Shown piece after piece: positions 18,342 through 27,541 of a stretch of DNA of 41,405 bases. Below the pieces are notes generated by a model. That model searched no databases. It was not told the origin of the DNA and saw nothing but the letters and a program-made list of their open reading frames with translations. Source of the DNA: Beijerinckiaceae bacterium (lineage in GTDB: Bacteria; Pseudomonadota; Alphaproteobacteria; Rhizobiales; Beijerinckiaceae); contig CANJWR010000015.1 in the NCBI GenBank assembly GCA_947478455.1, forward strand, positions 1 through 41,405. Reading direction: 5' to 3'. How positions within the stretch are numbered: the stretch's first letter is position 1; each line of letters starts with the position of its first letter. The position numbers and the translations under genes were made by a program.

Positions 18342-19106
18342 ATGTGGAAATACGCCAATCCGACCTTTTTTCTGGCGTTGGTCGCCCGCGTTCTGCCGTG
18401 GGTTGCCGGCCTGACGGTGCTTTTACTGGCCGTGGGCCTTTACATGACGTTCTTCGTCGCCCCGGCCGACTACCAGCAGGGCGATACGGTGCGGATCATG
18501 TATATCCACGTGCCTGCGGCCTGGCTGTCGGTGTTCTGCTACATGACCATGGCGGCCTCAGCTCTCGGCACTCTGGTCTGGCGGCATCCGCTCGCTGATG
18601 CGGCCCAGAAGGCGGCTGCGCCCATCGGGGCGGCTTTCACGTTCATTTGCCTCGTCACCGGTTCGCTGTGGGGCAAGCCCATGTGGGGAACATGGTGGGT
18701 CTGGGATGCGCGGCTGACCTCGGTGCTGGTGCTGTTCCTGATCTATCTCGGCCTCATTGCGCTCTGGCAGACAATCGAGGAGCCCGGTCGCGCCGCCCGC
18801 GCCGCCGCAATTCTCACGCTGATCGGCGTCGTCAACATCCCGATCATCAAGTTTTCGGTCGACTGGTGGAATACCTTGCACCAGCCTGCCTCGGTGTTCC
18901 GCATGGGCGGCCCGACCATTCACCCGACCATGCTGTGGCCCCTGATGGTGATGGCGCTGGCCTTCACGATGCTGTTCTTGACCCTGCATCTGATGGCGAC
19001 CCGCAACGAAATCCTGCGCCGCCGCGTGCATCGGCTCACCATGCTGGCGGCAGGTTCGGGCGAGTCGGATGTGGCCGGCGCGCGTTTCGCCGATCAGGAG
19101 GCCTGA
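18342..19106 (+). CDS. ccmC: Haem-handling protein CcmC
   Basis: A 254-residue membrane protein with six helices and the tryptophan-rich haem-binding motif WGTWWVWDARLTS (115-127). The axial-ligand histidines are expected in YIHVPAAW (H56) and in WWNTLHQPAS. CcmC loads haem onto CcmE in the periplasm. The start is ATG 18342. It is followed one base later by ccmD. Confidence 0.96.
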   Translation: MWKYANPTFFLALVARVLPWVAGLTVLLLAVGLYMTFFVAPADYQQGDTVRIMYIHVPAAWLSVFCYMTMAASALGTLVWRHPLADAAQKAAAPIGAAFTFICLVTGSLWGKPMWGTWWVWDARLTSVLVLFLIYLGLIALWQTIEEPGRAARAAAILTLIGVVNIPIIKFSVDWWNTLHQPASVFRMGGPTIHPTMLWPLMVMALAFTMLFLTLHLMATRNEILRRRVHRLTMLAAGSGESDVAGARFADQEA

Positions 19107-19107
19107 G

Positions 19108-19269
19108 ATGGAACATGCAGGCTTCATTCTGGCGTCGTTTGGGCTCACGTTTCTAGTTGTGGCCGGAGTGCTGGCGTCCATCGTGATCGATCACCGCGCC
19201 CTGAAGCGCGAACTGGCGCGTCTTTCTCCCGTCGATACGAGAGTATCGCCGGATCAGCCGCGAAGCTGA
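19108..19269 (+). CDS. ccmD: Haem exporter subunit CcmD
   Basis: A 53-residue protein with a single membrane helix (GFILASFGLTFLVVAGVLAS) followed by a basic cytosolic tail beginning IDHRALKRELARL, the usual CcmD pattern. It starts at ATG 19108 with CAGGAGG overlapping the end of ccmC. CcmD is a small stabilising subunit of the CcmABC complex and helps release holo-CcmE. ccmG follows after 9 bp. Confidence 0.9.
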   Translation: MEHAGFILASFGLTFLVVAGVLASIVIDHRALKRELARLSPVDTRVSPDQPRS

Positions 19270-19278
19270 GGCGAAATC

Positions 19279-19872
19279 ATGCGTCCTGGCGAAAGTGCCG
19301 ATCCCCCGCCGCGAAAGTTTCGCAATCTGCTGATTCTCCTGCCGCTTGTGGCCTTTCTGGCGCTGGCCGGGCTTTTCTATGTGCGGCTGGGCGCGGGCGA
19401 CGCTTCGCGCTTGCCTTCGCCGCTTATCGGGAAGGTCGTTCCGAAAGCAGCCCTGCCGGCGCTCGAAGGCCAGCCGCTGCCGGGCTTTTCGGACGCTGAT
19501 CTGCGGCAGGGCAAGGTGACTCTGGTCAATATTTTCGCCTCATGGTGCGTGCCGTGCCGCGACGAGCATCCAGTGCTGATGAAGCTGGCGCGCGACAGGG
19601 ATCTGGTTGCGCAAGGCGTCAGGCTGGTCGGCCTCAACTACAAAGATGAGGCTCCGAACGCGCTGAAATTTCTCGCTGAGGACGGAACCCCCTATGCGAT
19701 GATCGGCGTCGACAAGACGGGCCGCGCGTCCATCGACTGGGGCGTTTACGGCGTGCCGGAGACCTTCGTGGTGCGCGGCGACGGCACCATCGCCTACAAG
19801 TTCATCGGCCCGCTGAGCGAGAAGACGATGAACGAAACGCTGCTGCCGGAAATCCGCAAGGCGATGAAGTAG
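19279..19872 (+). CDS. ccmG: Thiol:disulfide interchange protein CcmG/DsbE
   Basis: A 197-residue membrane-anchored thioredoxin-like protein. One N-terminal helix (LLILLPLVAFLALAGLFYV) is followed by a periplasmic domain with the redox motif FASWCVPCRDEHP (C90, C93). The acidic residue expected in CcmG is in GVYGVPETF, with the cis-Pro. It reduces apocytochrome cysteines before haem attachment. It is the last gene of the ccmABCDG run; ccmE, ccmF and ccmH are not in the window. It converges on yciB. Confidence 0.95.
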   Translation: MRPGESADPPPRKFRNLLILLPLVAFLALAGLFYVRLGAGDASRLPSPLIGKVVPKAALPALEGQPLPGFSDADLRQGKVTLVNIFASWCVPCRDEHPVLMKLARDRDLVAQGVRLVGLNYKDEAPNALKFLAEDGTPYAMIGVDKTGRASIDWGVYGVPETFVVRGDGTIAYKFIGPLSEKTMNETLLPEIRKAMK

Positions 19873-19899
19873 CGTCACTCACCGTTAGAAGCTCGCCGT

Positions 19900-20517
19900 C
19901 TACCAGTGCTCCGCTTTTGCCTCCGGGTCTTCGGGTTTCAACTCGTGCTTCAGGATCAGACGCACCTGCGAAAGCGCGAAAACCACCGTCAGCGGCATGA
20001 CGCCCCAGACCTTGAAGTTGACCCATGTATCCGTCGAGAAGTTGCGCCAGACGGCTTCATTGAGAATGGCCAGCAGGAAGAAAAACAATCCCCACCGCAG
20101 GGTCAGCTTGCGCCAGCCGGCCTCGGTGAGTTGCAGCACCGAGTCGAGCAGCACCGGCAACAGCGGCTTTCCGAAAGCGAGCGCGCCCAGCAGCGCCGTC
20201 CCGAACAGGCAGTTCACGATGGTCGGCTTGAGCTTGATGAACAGATCGTCATTGAACAGGAACGTCAGCCCGCCGAAGATCAGCACAAAGACCGCCGTCA
20301 CGACAGGCATGATCGGCAGATGTTTGGTCATCACATACGAAACGGCCAGTGCCGCCACCACAGCCGCCATCAGCACGCCGGTAGCGGGGAAAATGCCGTA
20401 TTTGTAGTTGGTGAAAAAGAACAGAACCAGCGGGCCCATTTCGAGTGCCAGCTTCAGCATGGGGTTCTGCGGCTGACGTGCGGGCTTTGCGCTCTTTGTT
20501 GTGTCCGGGTTGGTCAT
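19900..20517 (-). CDS. yciB: YciB/IspZ-family inner-membrane septation protein
   Basis: A 205-residue protein from ATG 20517 (an in-frame ATG at 20532 would add five residues). It has about five helices and the family landmarks LALEMGPLVLFFFTNYKYGIF, KPTIVNCLFGTALLGALAFGKPLL and LRWGLFFFLLAILNEAVWR. In enterics YciB affects envelope integrity and division; the exact role is not settled. It lies 29 bp downstream of ftsY on the minus strand, the usual alphaproteobacterial order, and converges with ccmG. Confidence 0.93.
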   Translation of the reverse strand: MTNPDTTKSAKPARQPQNPMLKLALEMGPLVLFFFTNYKYGIFPATGVLMAAVVAALAVSYVMTKHLPIMPVVTAVFVLIFGGLTFLFNDDLFIKLKPTIVNCLFGTALLGALAFGKPLLPVLLDSVLQLTEAGWRKLTLRWGLFFFLLAILNEAVWRNFSTDTWVNFKVWGVMPLTVVFALSQVRLILKHELKPEDPEAKAEHW

Positions 20518-20546
20518 GGGATGATCCATCAAAAGGAAGGGCGCAT

Positions 20547-21599
20547 TTAATCTTCAAGCCCCGCAATCGCGCGTGCGAAATCGCGCGCCGCAAAAGGCTC
20601 CAGATCGTCCTGCTGTTCGCCAACGCCGATGAAATGCACCGGCAGTTTGAATTTCTCCGCGATGGCCACAAGAATGCCGCCACGCGCGGTGCCGTCGAGC
20701 TTGGTCATCACCAGTCCGGTGACGCCCGCCACGCGCCCGAAAATCTCCACCTGGCTCATGGCGTTCTGGCCGACCGTCGCATCGAGCACGAGCAGCACCG
20801 CATGGGGCGCGTCGGCGTCGACTTTCTTCATCACCCGGACGACTTTTTCGAGTTCGGCCATCAATTCAGTGCGATTCTGCAAACGGCCCGCCGTGTCCAT
20901 CACCAGCACATCGGCGCCGGCCTCGCGCGCTTCCCGCATGGCGTCGAACGCGAGCCCTGCCGCATCCGCCCCCTGCGGGCGTGAAATCACCGGCGCGCCG
21001 ATGCGCGAACCCCAGATCTGCAATTGCTCGATGGCCGCAGCCCGGAAAGTGTCGCCCGCCGCCAGCATCACCTTCTTGCCCTCGGCGGCGAGTTTGGCGG
21101 AAAGTTTGCCGATCGTGGTCGTCTTGCCAGATCCGTTGACGCCCACCACGAGGATCACGAAAGGCTTCTTGCTCGCGTCGATTTCGAGCGGCGTCGCCAC
21201 AGGCGAAAGCACTTTCTCGATTTCGTCGGCGAGGATCTGTTTCACTTCCTCGGGTTCGATGGTCTTGTCGTAACGGCCCTTGCCGACAGTATCGCGTATC
21301 TTTGTAGCGGTGGCGATGCCGAGATCGGCCTGAATCAGCAGATCCTCGAGATCGTCCAGCATGGCGGAATCGAGCTTCCGCTTGGTGAAGACTTCCGCGA
21401 TGCCCTTGCCGATGGTCGAGGAGGAGCGCGACAGGCCCTCCCGCAGCCTCTGCCACCACGAGCGTTTGGGCTCGGGCTCAGCCGGCGCCACGGCCTCCGG
21501 GGCCGGCAAAGGTTCGCTTCGCCCGGCGGGGTCTCCCCGCCCAAACAGCCGTCCGAAAAGGCCGGGCTTCTTTCCACCAGAATTCGTTTCGTCAGCCAT
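20547..21599 (-). CDS. ftsY: Signal recognition particle receptor FtsY
   Basis: A 350-residue GTPase that receives the SRP-ribosome complex at the membrane. A short acidic, Pro-rich A region (about 1-45) precedes the N domain beginning RSWWQRLREGLSRSS, which contains the membrane-binding amphipathic segment. The G domain has GVNGSGKTTTIGKLSA (153-168), DTAGR (235-239) and TKLDGTARGG (about 299-308). It starts at ATG 21599. Its partner Ffh is at 8.2-9.8 kb. Usually mtaB is immediately upstream; here a pseudouridine synthase gene on the other strand intervenes. Confidence 0.97.
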   Translation of the reverse strand: MADETNSGGKKPGLFGRLFGRGDPAGRSEPLPAPEAVAPAEPEPKRSWWQRLREGLSRSSSTIGKGIAEVFTKRKLDSAMLDDLEDLLIQADLGIATATKIRDTVGKGRYDKTIEPEEVKQILADEIEKVLSPVATPLEIDASKKPFVILVVGVNGSGKTTTIGKLSAKLAAEGKKVMLAAGDTFRAAAIEQLQIWGSRIGAPVISRPQGADAAGLAFDAMREAREAGADVLVMDTAGRLQNRTELMAELEKVVRVMKKVDADAPHAVLLVLDATVGQNAMSQVEIFGRVAGVTGLVMTKLDGTARGGILVAIAEKFKLPVHFIGVGEQQDDLEPFAARDFARAIAGLED

Positions 21600-21695
21600 T
21601 GTGCTCGTTCAGCGAACAATCGGTCCGCGCGGGATTGACGGATGCCTGTGCGCAGCCGAAGACGGTCGCGCCCCGCACTCGATAGCCTGTTGCGC

Positions 21696-22451
21696 ATGAC
21701 GCCGGAAGAGATAAACGCCCGCCTTCTTCATCGTGACGGCCTGATGCTGGTCCTCGACAAGCCGGCCGGCATCGCCGTGCATCGCGGCCCCAAGGGCGGC
21801 GCATGCTTTGAGGACGACTTCGGGGCATTGCGCTTCGGGCTGCCGCGCAGCCCCGCTCTGGCGCATCGTCTGGACCGCGACACGTCCGGTTGTCTGGTGC
21901 TCGGGCGTCACCGCAAGGCGCTGGAAAAGCTGGGACTTCTGTTCAAGCAGGGCAAGATTCACAAGACCTACTGGGCTGTCGTGGAAGGCGTTCCGGCGGA
22001 GCCCGAAGGCCTGATCGATCTGCCGCTCGGCCGCCTCGATGCCGGGCGCGGATGGTGGATGAAGGTCGACCCGAAAGGCCAGCCGTCCCAGACCCGCTGG
22101 ACCGTGATGGGGCAGGGCACAGACCCGGACGGAAAAGCCCTCGCGTGGCTGGCGCTGGAGCCGCTCACCGGCCGGACACACCAGTTGCGCGTCCATTGCG
22201 CCGCTCTGGGCTGGCCGATTCTCGGCGATCCGATCTACGGTACCGGCCCCCGCGACAGCGGCCCCGGCCTGCAATTGCACGCGCGAAAAATCGTGATTCC
22301 GATTAGCAAGAACCAGCCTCCGGTCGAGGTCACAGCCCCAGTCCCGCCGCACATGTTCGATGCGCTGGAGAGATGCGGGTGGGTGGCGGATGCCGTCGCG
22401 CCGCCCGCCGATCAGGATGTTACGGACCCGCTCAACTCCCGCCCGTCGTGA
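21696..22451 (+). CDS. RluA-family pseudouridine synthase
   Basis: A 251-residue enzyme that isomerises uridine to pseudouridine in rRNA or tRNA. The catalytic motif AHRLDRDTSGCLVLG (56-70) contains the nucleophile Asp60. LEPLTGRTHQLRVHCAALGWPILGDPIYG is the second signature. There is no S4 RNA-binding domain, as in RluA/TruC-like members, so the target base cannot be assigned. The frame is open from 21642, but MTPEEINARLL at 21696 is the more natural start. It overlaps the convergent mtaB gene by 40 bp and stands alone on the plus strand between ftsY and mtaB. Confidence 0.9.
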   Translation: MTPEEINARLLHRDGLMLVLDKPAGIAVHRGPKGGACFEDDFGALRFGLPRSPALAHRLDRDTSGCLVLGRHRKALEKLGLLFKQGKIHKTYWAVVEGVPAEPEGLIDLPLGRLDAGRGWWMKVDPKGQPSQTRWTVMGQGTDPDGKALAWLALEPLTGRTHQLRVHCAALGWPILGDPIYGTGPRDSGPGLQLHARKIVIPISKNQPPVEVTAPVPPHMFDALERCGWVADAVAPPADQDVTDPLNSRPS

Positions 22452-23731
22452 CCCGTCACGGTCACGTCCAGCATCTGCCCGTGGGGCGTCTCGCGCGACA
22501 GCCGCAGCGGCGTAAAATCTTCAGCCCGCGCCAGCCCGCCGCGCTCGGTCAGAACCCGCAGAATCTTGCCGACCTGCCCTGACAGATGCGCCGCCAGCGC
22601 CGCCTCGCCGCGCGCCCGCAGCCGCGCTGCGCGTTCCTTGGCGATGGGGCGCGGCACCTGCGGCATACGGGCAGCCGGAGTGCCGGCGCGGGGCGAAAAC
22701 GGAAAGACGTGCAGATGCGTCAGTTCGCATTCCTCCACCAGATCGAGCGAGCGTTCGAACATCTCGTCCGTCTCGGTCGGAAAGCCCGCGATGATGTCGG
22801 CGCCGAATACCATCTCTGGCCGCAGCGACCGGATGTCCGCGCAAAACCGGATGGCCTCGTCGCGCGAATGGCGCCGTTTCATGCGTTTGAGGATCATGTC
22901 GTCGCCCGCCTGTAGCGACAGATGCAGATGCGGCATGAAGCGCTTTTCGGCCCCGATAGCGTCCAGCAAGTCGTCGTCGGCCTCGATGCAATCGATGGAC
23001 GACAGTCGCAGCCGCTCAAGCTCTGGCGCCTCCTGCAGGATGCGCTTCACCAGCCGCCCGAGTTTTGGCTCGCCGGGCAGATCGTGACCCCATGAAGTAA
23101 TGTCCACGCCGGTCAGGACGATTTCGCGATAACCGTTGTGCAGCAGACGATGGATCTGACCGATCACCTCTTCGGGCGCGGCCGAGCGCGACGGTCCGCG
23201 CCCATACGGGATAATGCAAAACGTGCAGCGATGATCGCAGCCTGTCTGCACTTCCACGAAGGCGCGCGTCTGCCCCTCGATGGCGTCGACCGAGCCGGTG
23301 CCGAAGAAAAATGGCGCATTCACGCGGGCGCGCATGATATCGCCGACGCGCGAGCGTTCGCCGTCCGCCAGCGAAGACGCGAGGCCGCTCCATGTGGCGG
23401 GCGATGCCTTCTCAGCATTGCCGACCACTTGCGTGACTTCCGGCATGTTGGCGAAAGTTGCGGGCTCGATCTGAGCTGCGCAGCCGGTCACGACGATCTT
23501 GGCGTCGGGCCGCTCGCGGCGCAGACGCCGAATGGTCTGCTTCGCCTGCCGTACAGCTTCCGCCGTCACCGCGCATGTGTTGAAAACGATCAGATCGTCG
23601 TGGCCTGCCGCAGAGGCGGCGCGCCGGATGGCTTCGGATTCGACCGCATTCAGCCGGCACCCGAAGGTCAGAACTTCGACGACGGCCGGGTTTGGTGGAC
23701 TGGCCGCGTGGGAATCGTCCGGCGCATTCAC
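22412..23731 (-). CDS. mtaB: tRNA (N6-threonylcarbamoyladenosine(37)) methylthiotransferase MtaB
   Basis: A 439-residue radical-SAM enzyme that adds a methylthio group to t6A37 of tRNA. The N-terminal domain carries three cysteines for the auxiliary cluster, in [12 protein letters not shown] (C25), FNTCAVT (C53) and VTGCAAQ (C84). The radical-SAM motif is [17 protein letters not shown] (C165, C169, C172). The TRAM-like C-terminal domain ends at [14 protein letters not shown] with the NTCAVT motif separates it from MiaB and RimO. The start is GTG 23731, overlapping the dapF stop as GTGA, so the two are translationally coupled. It overlaps the convergent RluA-type gene by 40 bp. Confidence 0.95.
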   Translation of the reverse strand: MNAPDDSHAASPPNPAVVEVLTFGCRLNAVESEAIRRAASAAGHDDLIVFNTCAVTAEAVRQAKQTIRRLRRERPDAKIVVTGCAAQIEPATFANMPEVTQVVGNAEKASPATWSGLASSLADGERSRVGDIMRARVNAPFFFGTGSVDAIEGQTRAFVEVQTGCDHRCTFCIIPYGRGPSRSAAPEEVIGQIHRLLHNGYREIVLTGVDITSWGHDLPGEPKLGRLVKRILQEAPELERLRLSSIDCIEADDDLLDAIGAEKRFMPHLHLSLQAGDDMILKRMKRRHSRDEAIRFCADIRSLRPEMVFGADIIAGFPTETDEMFERSLDLVEECELTHLHVFPFSPRAGTPAARMPQVPRPIAKERAARLRARGEAALAAHLSGQVGKILRVLTERGGLARAEDFTPLRLSRETPHGQMLDVTVTGHDGRELSGSVTS

Positions 23732-24600
23732 GCCATCTGGCCTTCGAAGATCGCGGGGTCGAAATGGCCTTCGAATTCCAGTTCCACCGGCCCCGTCATG
23801 ATCACGTGATCGTCGCTCGCGCGCCAGTCGATCAAGAGATCGCCGCCTGGAAGGCTCACGCGCGCCTTGCGCTCGGCAAGATCGTTGCGGGCCGCCGCCA
23901 CGACAGTCGCACAAGCAGCCGACCCGCAGGCCTGCGTGAGGCCGACGCCGCGTTCCCACACCTTCAGGTTGATGTGATCGCGCGCCGCCACATGGGCCAG
24001 CGAAATATTGGCCTTCTGCGGAAAGACCGCATGGGTTTCGAGCGCATATCCCACCTCGGCAAGCCGATGCGCCTCCACATCCTGCACAAAGAAAACCGCA
24101 TGGGGATTTCCCATGTTGACGGCCGCGAAGGATTGCAGGGCGGGGTCGTTCACGGGCGGGTTGGGCAAAGCGATTTGGCGTGTGTCGGCGACCGCATTGC
24201 GCAGCGGAATCTCGTTCCAGCTCAGGCGCGGCGCGCCCATGTCGACCGAGAACATCCAGTCGCCGGTGCGGTGGCATTCGAGCAATCCGGCGATGGTCTC
24301 GACAGTCAGTTCGGTGCGCGCATTGTCGCGCACCAGCATCCACGCCACGCAGCGTGTTCCGTTGCCGCAGGCGCCGGATTCGGTGCCGTCGATATTGTAG
24401 ATGCGGACGAAAGAATCAGTTCCGGGTGTGCGCGGATCCTGCAGCACCATGAGCTGGTCGTAACGCAGACCTTCGCCGCGCCCGATGGCGCGCGCCTCGG
24501 CGGCACTGACCTCGATGCCCTTGTGGCGCAGATCGAGAACGACAATCTCGTTGCCGAGGCCGTTCATTTTCGCAAAAGGCAGACCGGCGAGCGGGCTCAA
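23728..24600 (-). CDS. dapF: Diaminopimelate epimerase
   Basis: A 290-residue cofactor-independent racemase that converts LL- to meso-diaminopimelate for lysine and peptidoglycan synthesis. The two catalytic cysteines are C78 in [10 protein letters not shown] and C224 in [11 protein letters not shown]. The opening [15 protein letters not shown] is typical. No upstream ATG is in frame, so a TTG at 24600 is taken as the start; the ATG within KMNGLGN would cut into the domain. It is coupled to mtaB by a GTGA overlap. Confidence 0.95.
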   Translation of the reverse strand: MSPLAGLPFAKMNGLGNEIVVLDLRHKGIEVSAAEARAIGRGEGLRYDQLMVLQDPRTPGTDSFVRIYNIDGTESGACGNGTRCVAWMLVRDNARTELTVETIAGLLECHRTGDWMFSVDMGAPRLSWNEIPLRNAVADTRQIALPNPPVNDPALQSFAAVNMGNPHAVFFVQDVEAHRLAEVGYALETHAVFPQKANISLAHVAARDHINLKVWERGVGLTQACGSAACATVVAAARNDLAERKARVSLPGGDLLIDWRASDDHVIMTGPVELEFEGHFDPAIFEGQMA

Positions 24601-24787
24601 GGGACTATCATCTCAATTCTGTCGCAAACCGGAACCTATATAGGTCAAACTCGGGCGCATCGCCAACTTCGACGCATCCATGACGCGCGTTGTTCTCTCG
24701 TCAGAGTTCTGATTGTGGCGTATTTGTTGATTGTCATCGTTTGATTCGCGCGCGTGCGCGTCGCGTGACGTTTTCCGGAGCGGAGTA

Positions 24788-25495
24788 ATGACGGTAGCTG
24801 TCCGACGGTCCAGACTGCGTGCGATTTTTGCAGGAGTTGCGTTCGCCGCAACCGTAGCGCTGGCGCTGGGTCTGGGCGGCGCCCCGAGCGCCTGGGCGCA
24901 GGCGACGCCGGGCGCAGGCCCCGCCGCCACGACGCCGCCCGCAGAAACTCCGGTCCCGGCGACGCCGCCTGCTGTAACGACCGAACCGCGCGTCATCACC
25001 GCGCCCCCGGCGGAAATCCCGCAGGAAGGCGCAAGCGTGGAGAAGCTGACCTATCCGGTGCGGCCGGTGGCGATCACCAGCGGTTCCGCCACGTGGGACG
25101 ATGGTTACAAGACCATGCTGTCGGCCTTCGCCAAAATCCGCGCCGAGATGAAGACTGCAGGGCTTGAACCCGCCGGACGCCCCATCACGGTGTTTCTGGA
25201 AACCGACGACGAAGGTTTCAAGTATGATTCGATGATCCCGCTGGCGGCTGCGCCTGCCGGCGGCGTCCAGCTCGCCAATGCGGTGCGGGTCGGCGTCACC
25301 CCCACGGGACCGGCGCTGAAATTCCAGCATCGCGGCGCCTATGACGAAATCGACACGACCTACGAGGCGATCACCGCCTATCTGGACGAGAAGGGCCTGA
25401 ATGCGGCCAATCTGTTCATCGAGGAATATTTGAACGACGTCGCGACGTCGGACGACAATTCGCTCGAAGTCGATATTTACGTCTTCCTGAAATAG
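24788..25495 (+). CDS. Secreted protein with GyrI-like/effector-binding domain
   Basis: A 235-residue protein. A signal peptide (FAGVAFAATVALALGLGGAPSAWA, cleavage about 37) is followed by a Pro/Ala/Thr-rich linker (about 40-80). A C-terminal domain of roughly 150 residues contains PITVFLETDDEGFKYDSMIPL and ALKFQHRGAYDEIDTTYEAITAYL, ending EVDIYVFLK. That pattern fits the SHV/GyrI-like (AraC effector-binding) fold, here exported rather than joined to a DNA-binding domain. The start is ATG 24788 with GGAG seven bases upstream. Ligand and role are unknown. It is convergent with the DUF1932 gene, 17 bp away. Confidence 0.75.
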   Translation: MTVAVRRSRLRAIFAGVAFAATVALALGLGGAPSAWAQATPGAGPAATTPPAETPVPATPPAVTTEPRVITAPPAEIPQEGASVEKLTYPVRPVAITSGSATWDDGYKTMLSAFAKIRAEMKTAGLEPAGRPITVFLETDDEGFKYDSMIPLAAAPAGGVQLANAVRVGVTPTGPALKFQHRGAYDEIDTTYEAITAYLDEKGLNAANLFIEEYLNDVATSDDNSLEVDIYVFLK

Positions 25496-25512
25496 CCGGT
25501 TCGTTCAGGCGT

Positions 25513-26352
25513 TCAGCGCCTGAGCAAATCCGTGATTGCGGCGACTTCCGCGCGCGGTCCCGCGACGTCTTCGGCGATGCGCTCGTAGAGCTTCGCCATG
25601 CCGGCATAGATGGCGGCAGCGCCGGTCTCCCCCGACGACGCCAGAAACGCCGAAATCTCCTCCATCTCGCCCACGAACCGGTAGGCTTTCGGGAAGGCCG
25701 CCGGAACCTGCACGTCGAAATATCTCAGAAAATCGGGCTGGGATTCGGCCAGTTGCGCCTTCAGGGCGTCGCCTGCGCCCGACCGCGCCGCTGCGCCGAG
25801 CATCGCGAGACCCAGCGCCTGAAAGCCTTTGGTCAGTCCCGCGTAACACATCTTGAGCGCCGACGCGGCCCCGACCGGACCTTCCTGCACGCGCACGTCG
25901 AGACCGTCGCCCAAAAGATCGCGCACCCGCCCCGCAGCCGGCCCCGCTGCATAGATCGCGGGACTGTTGCCGGGCTTGGGCGGCCCGCCGATAATGCCGA
26001 TATCGACGACCTCGGCCCCGGCTGCGCCCGCGATGGCCGCGACCGACCCCATCGAGCCCGGGCTGATGGCGTTGCAATCCACATAGATCGGCTTACGGGG
26101 CATGGCTGCGATGAGACGCGCAATTTTTTGCGCCAGCGCTTCGGCTTCTGACGGCGGCAGGATCGACAGAAAGAGATCGCAATCGGCCGCTTGCGCAAAT
26201 CCGACCGGCTTCATCCCTGCAGCTTTGGCGCGCGCCGCACTTGCCTCGCTTCGGCCTTCCAGCACCGTGGCCACATCGTGTCCGCTCTCCACGAGCCTGC
26301 GGCCGATGCCGCTGCCCATCGCGCCCTGAGCGATGATCGTGATTCTAGCCAT
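25513..26352 (-). CDS. NAD(P)-dependent oxidoreductase with DUF1932 C-terminal domain
   Basis: A 279-residue protein of the 6-phosphogluconate/3-hydroxyisobutyrate dehydrogenase-like group. The N-terminal Rossmann fold has IIAQGAMGSGIGRRLVESGHDV (about 6-27), with the glycine motif slightly altered, and SILPPSEAEALAQKIA, then YVDCNAISPGSMGSVAAI. The C-terminal all-helical domain contains the substrate/catalytic segment GAASALKMCYAGLTKGFQALGLAM, whose lysine matches the family's catalytic Lys. The substrate is unknown. It starts at ATG 26352 and lies 72 bp downstream of the hydroxylase gene. Confidence 0.85.
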   Translation of the reverse strand: MARITIIAQGAMGSGIGRRLVESGHDVATVLEGRSEASAARAKAAGMKPVGFAQAADCDLFLSILPPSEAEALAQKIARLIAAMPRKPIYVDCNAISPGSMGSVAAIAGAAGAEVVDIGIIGGPPKPGNSPAIYAAGPAAGRVRDLLGDGLDVRVQEGPVGAASALKMCYAGLTKGFQALGLAMLGAAARSGAGDALKAQLAESQPDFLRYFDVQVPAAFPKAYRFVGEMEEISAFLASSGETGAAAIYAGMAKLYERIAEDVAGPRAEVAAITDLLRR

Positions 26353-26424
26353 GCGGGTCTCCTGTTTTTTTGCAGGAGACCACGCGCATCGCGCGATCGC
26401 AAATTCGAAAATGGTCCGTCCCGA

Positions 26425-27420
26425 TTATTCGGCGGGATGGACGATCTGGCGACGTGGGCGAAACAGCATTGCGGCTTTCCAGAAAGGCAGCAGGAAGAGA
26501 TCTGAAAGCGTGCGGTATTCCGCGCCTTCCGGCCCGATGCCAAGCGACAGCGACTGGCGATCCTGTTCGGTCGGCACATGCAGCGTGCCGAAAGCCCAGT
26601 CCCAGCAAACGAGGCAATAGCCGAGGTTTTTGCCGGCATGCCGCGGAGCTTCGCTGTGATGGATCTGGTGATGCGCCGGGCTGTGCAGGATATGTCCGAG
26701 CCAGCCGTCGAACGCGATCCAGATATGGCTGTGGCGCAGATGGAAGAACGTCAGCAGATAGGCATAATAGACCACATTGTATTCCAGCAGGGTCAGCGGA
26801 TGCGCGTCCATGCCGAACAGGAATGTGCAGAGCCCCAGACCGAAACCGCCGAACACCGCAGACGCATTGCCTACCAGAATGTCGTCGACCGGATGCACAC
26901 GCGCCGCAGTCGCAGGCGTCATGACTTCCGCCGCATGATGAGTCTTGTGGAATTCCCATAGCAGCGGGATTTCGTGCATCAGGCGATGCGCCACCCAGTA
27001 GCCCAGTTCGAGCAGCATGAATTCGACGAATGTGATGACCGCAAGCGCCAGCCACATCGGCGCCGCGAAGGGCGCAGATCCGAACAGGCGCGTGAAAAGT
27101 TCGGAGACCAGGCTCGCCACCGCCGTGCCGGTGACAATCATCACCCCGAAGTAAAAGGCGCGCAACAGCATGAAGACGAAATAGTTCTTGTAGTCGAGCA
27201 GCGACGAGGGATGCAGAAACACCCGCGCCGGCAGAAGATACGCGATGAAAGAGGACGCTCGGTCGCGCATCGCCGGCCTGGTTAGCCAGAACAGTCCGAC
27301 GACCAGCGCGGAAGAGGCCAGATAATAGACGTTGAGGTTCGATGAAATAACGAACAGCAGTTTCACCGACGCCCAGAGGATCGCCGAAAGGTTGCCGATA
27401 AAGTCTGTGATCGTCGTCAT
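26425..27420 (-). CDS. Sterol desaturase / fatty acid hydroxylase superfamily membrane protein
   Basis: A 331-residue membrane enzyme with about four N-terminal helices. It carries the histidine clusters of the di-iron hydroxylase superfamily: HRLMHEIPLLWEFHKTHHAAEV (about 166-187), then LRHSHIW and HSPAHHQIHHSE. The last cluster is followed by LVCWDWAFGTLHVP, the usual family ending. Members hydroxylate or desaturate lipids (sterols, hopanoids, carotenoids, fatty acids). The lipid substrate cannot be fixed from sequence. It starts at ATG 27420. Confidence 0.88.
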   Translation of the reverse strand: MTTITDFIGNLSAILWASVKLLFVISSNLNVYYLASSALVVGLFWLTRPAMRDRASSFIAYLLPARVFLHPSSLLDYKNYFVFMLLRAFYFGVMIVTGTAVASLVSELFTRLFGSAPFAAPMWLALAVITFVEFMLLELGYWVAHRLMHEIPLLWEFHKTHHAAEVMTPATAARVHPVDDILVGNASAVFGGFGLGLCTFLFGMDAHPLTLLEYNVVYYAYLLTFFHLRHSHIWIAFDGWLGHILHSPAHHQIHHSEAPRHAGKNLGYCLVCWDWAFGTLHVPTEQDRQSLSLGIGPEGAEYRTLSDLFLLPFWKAAMLFRPRRQIVHPAE

Positions 27421-27541
27421 GGGTCTGGTCCGGTCCGCGGCCTCTGTCGTGACCCGAACCGTCGCACCGGGATTTTAAAGAAGTGAATTATCGCGCAGGC
27501 CAATCAAACAGCGTGGTCAGCAGGCTGTTTCAAGATTGCGA

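Noticed and set aside
23732-24343. N-terminal extension of the mtaB frame by about 204 codons
   Set aside because: The extension lies within dapF in another frame and has shadow-like composition; the GTG overlapping the dapF stop gives a normal MtaB.
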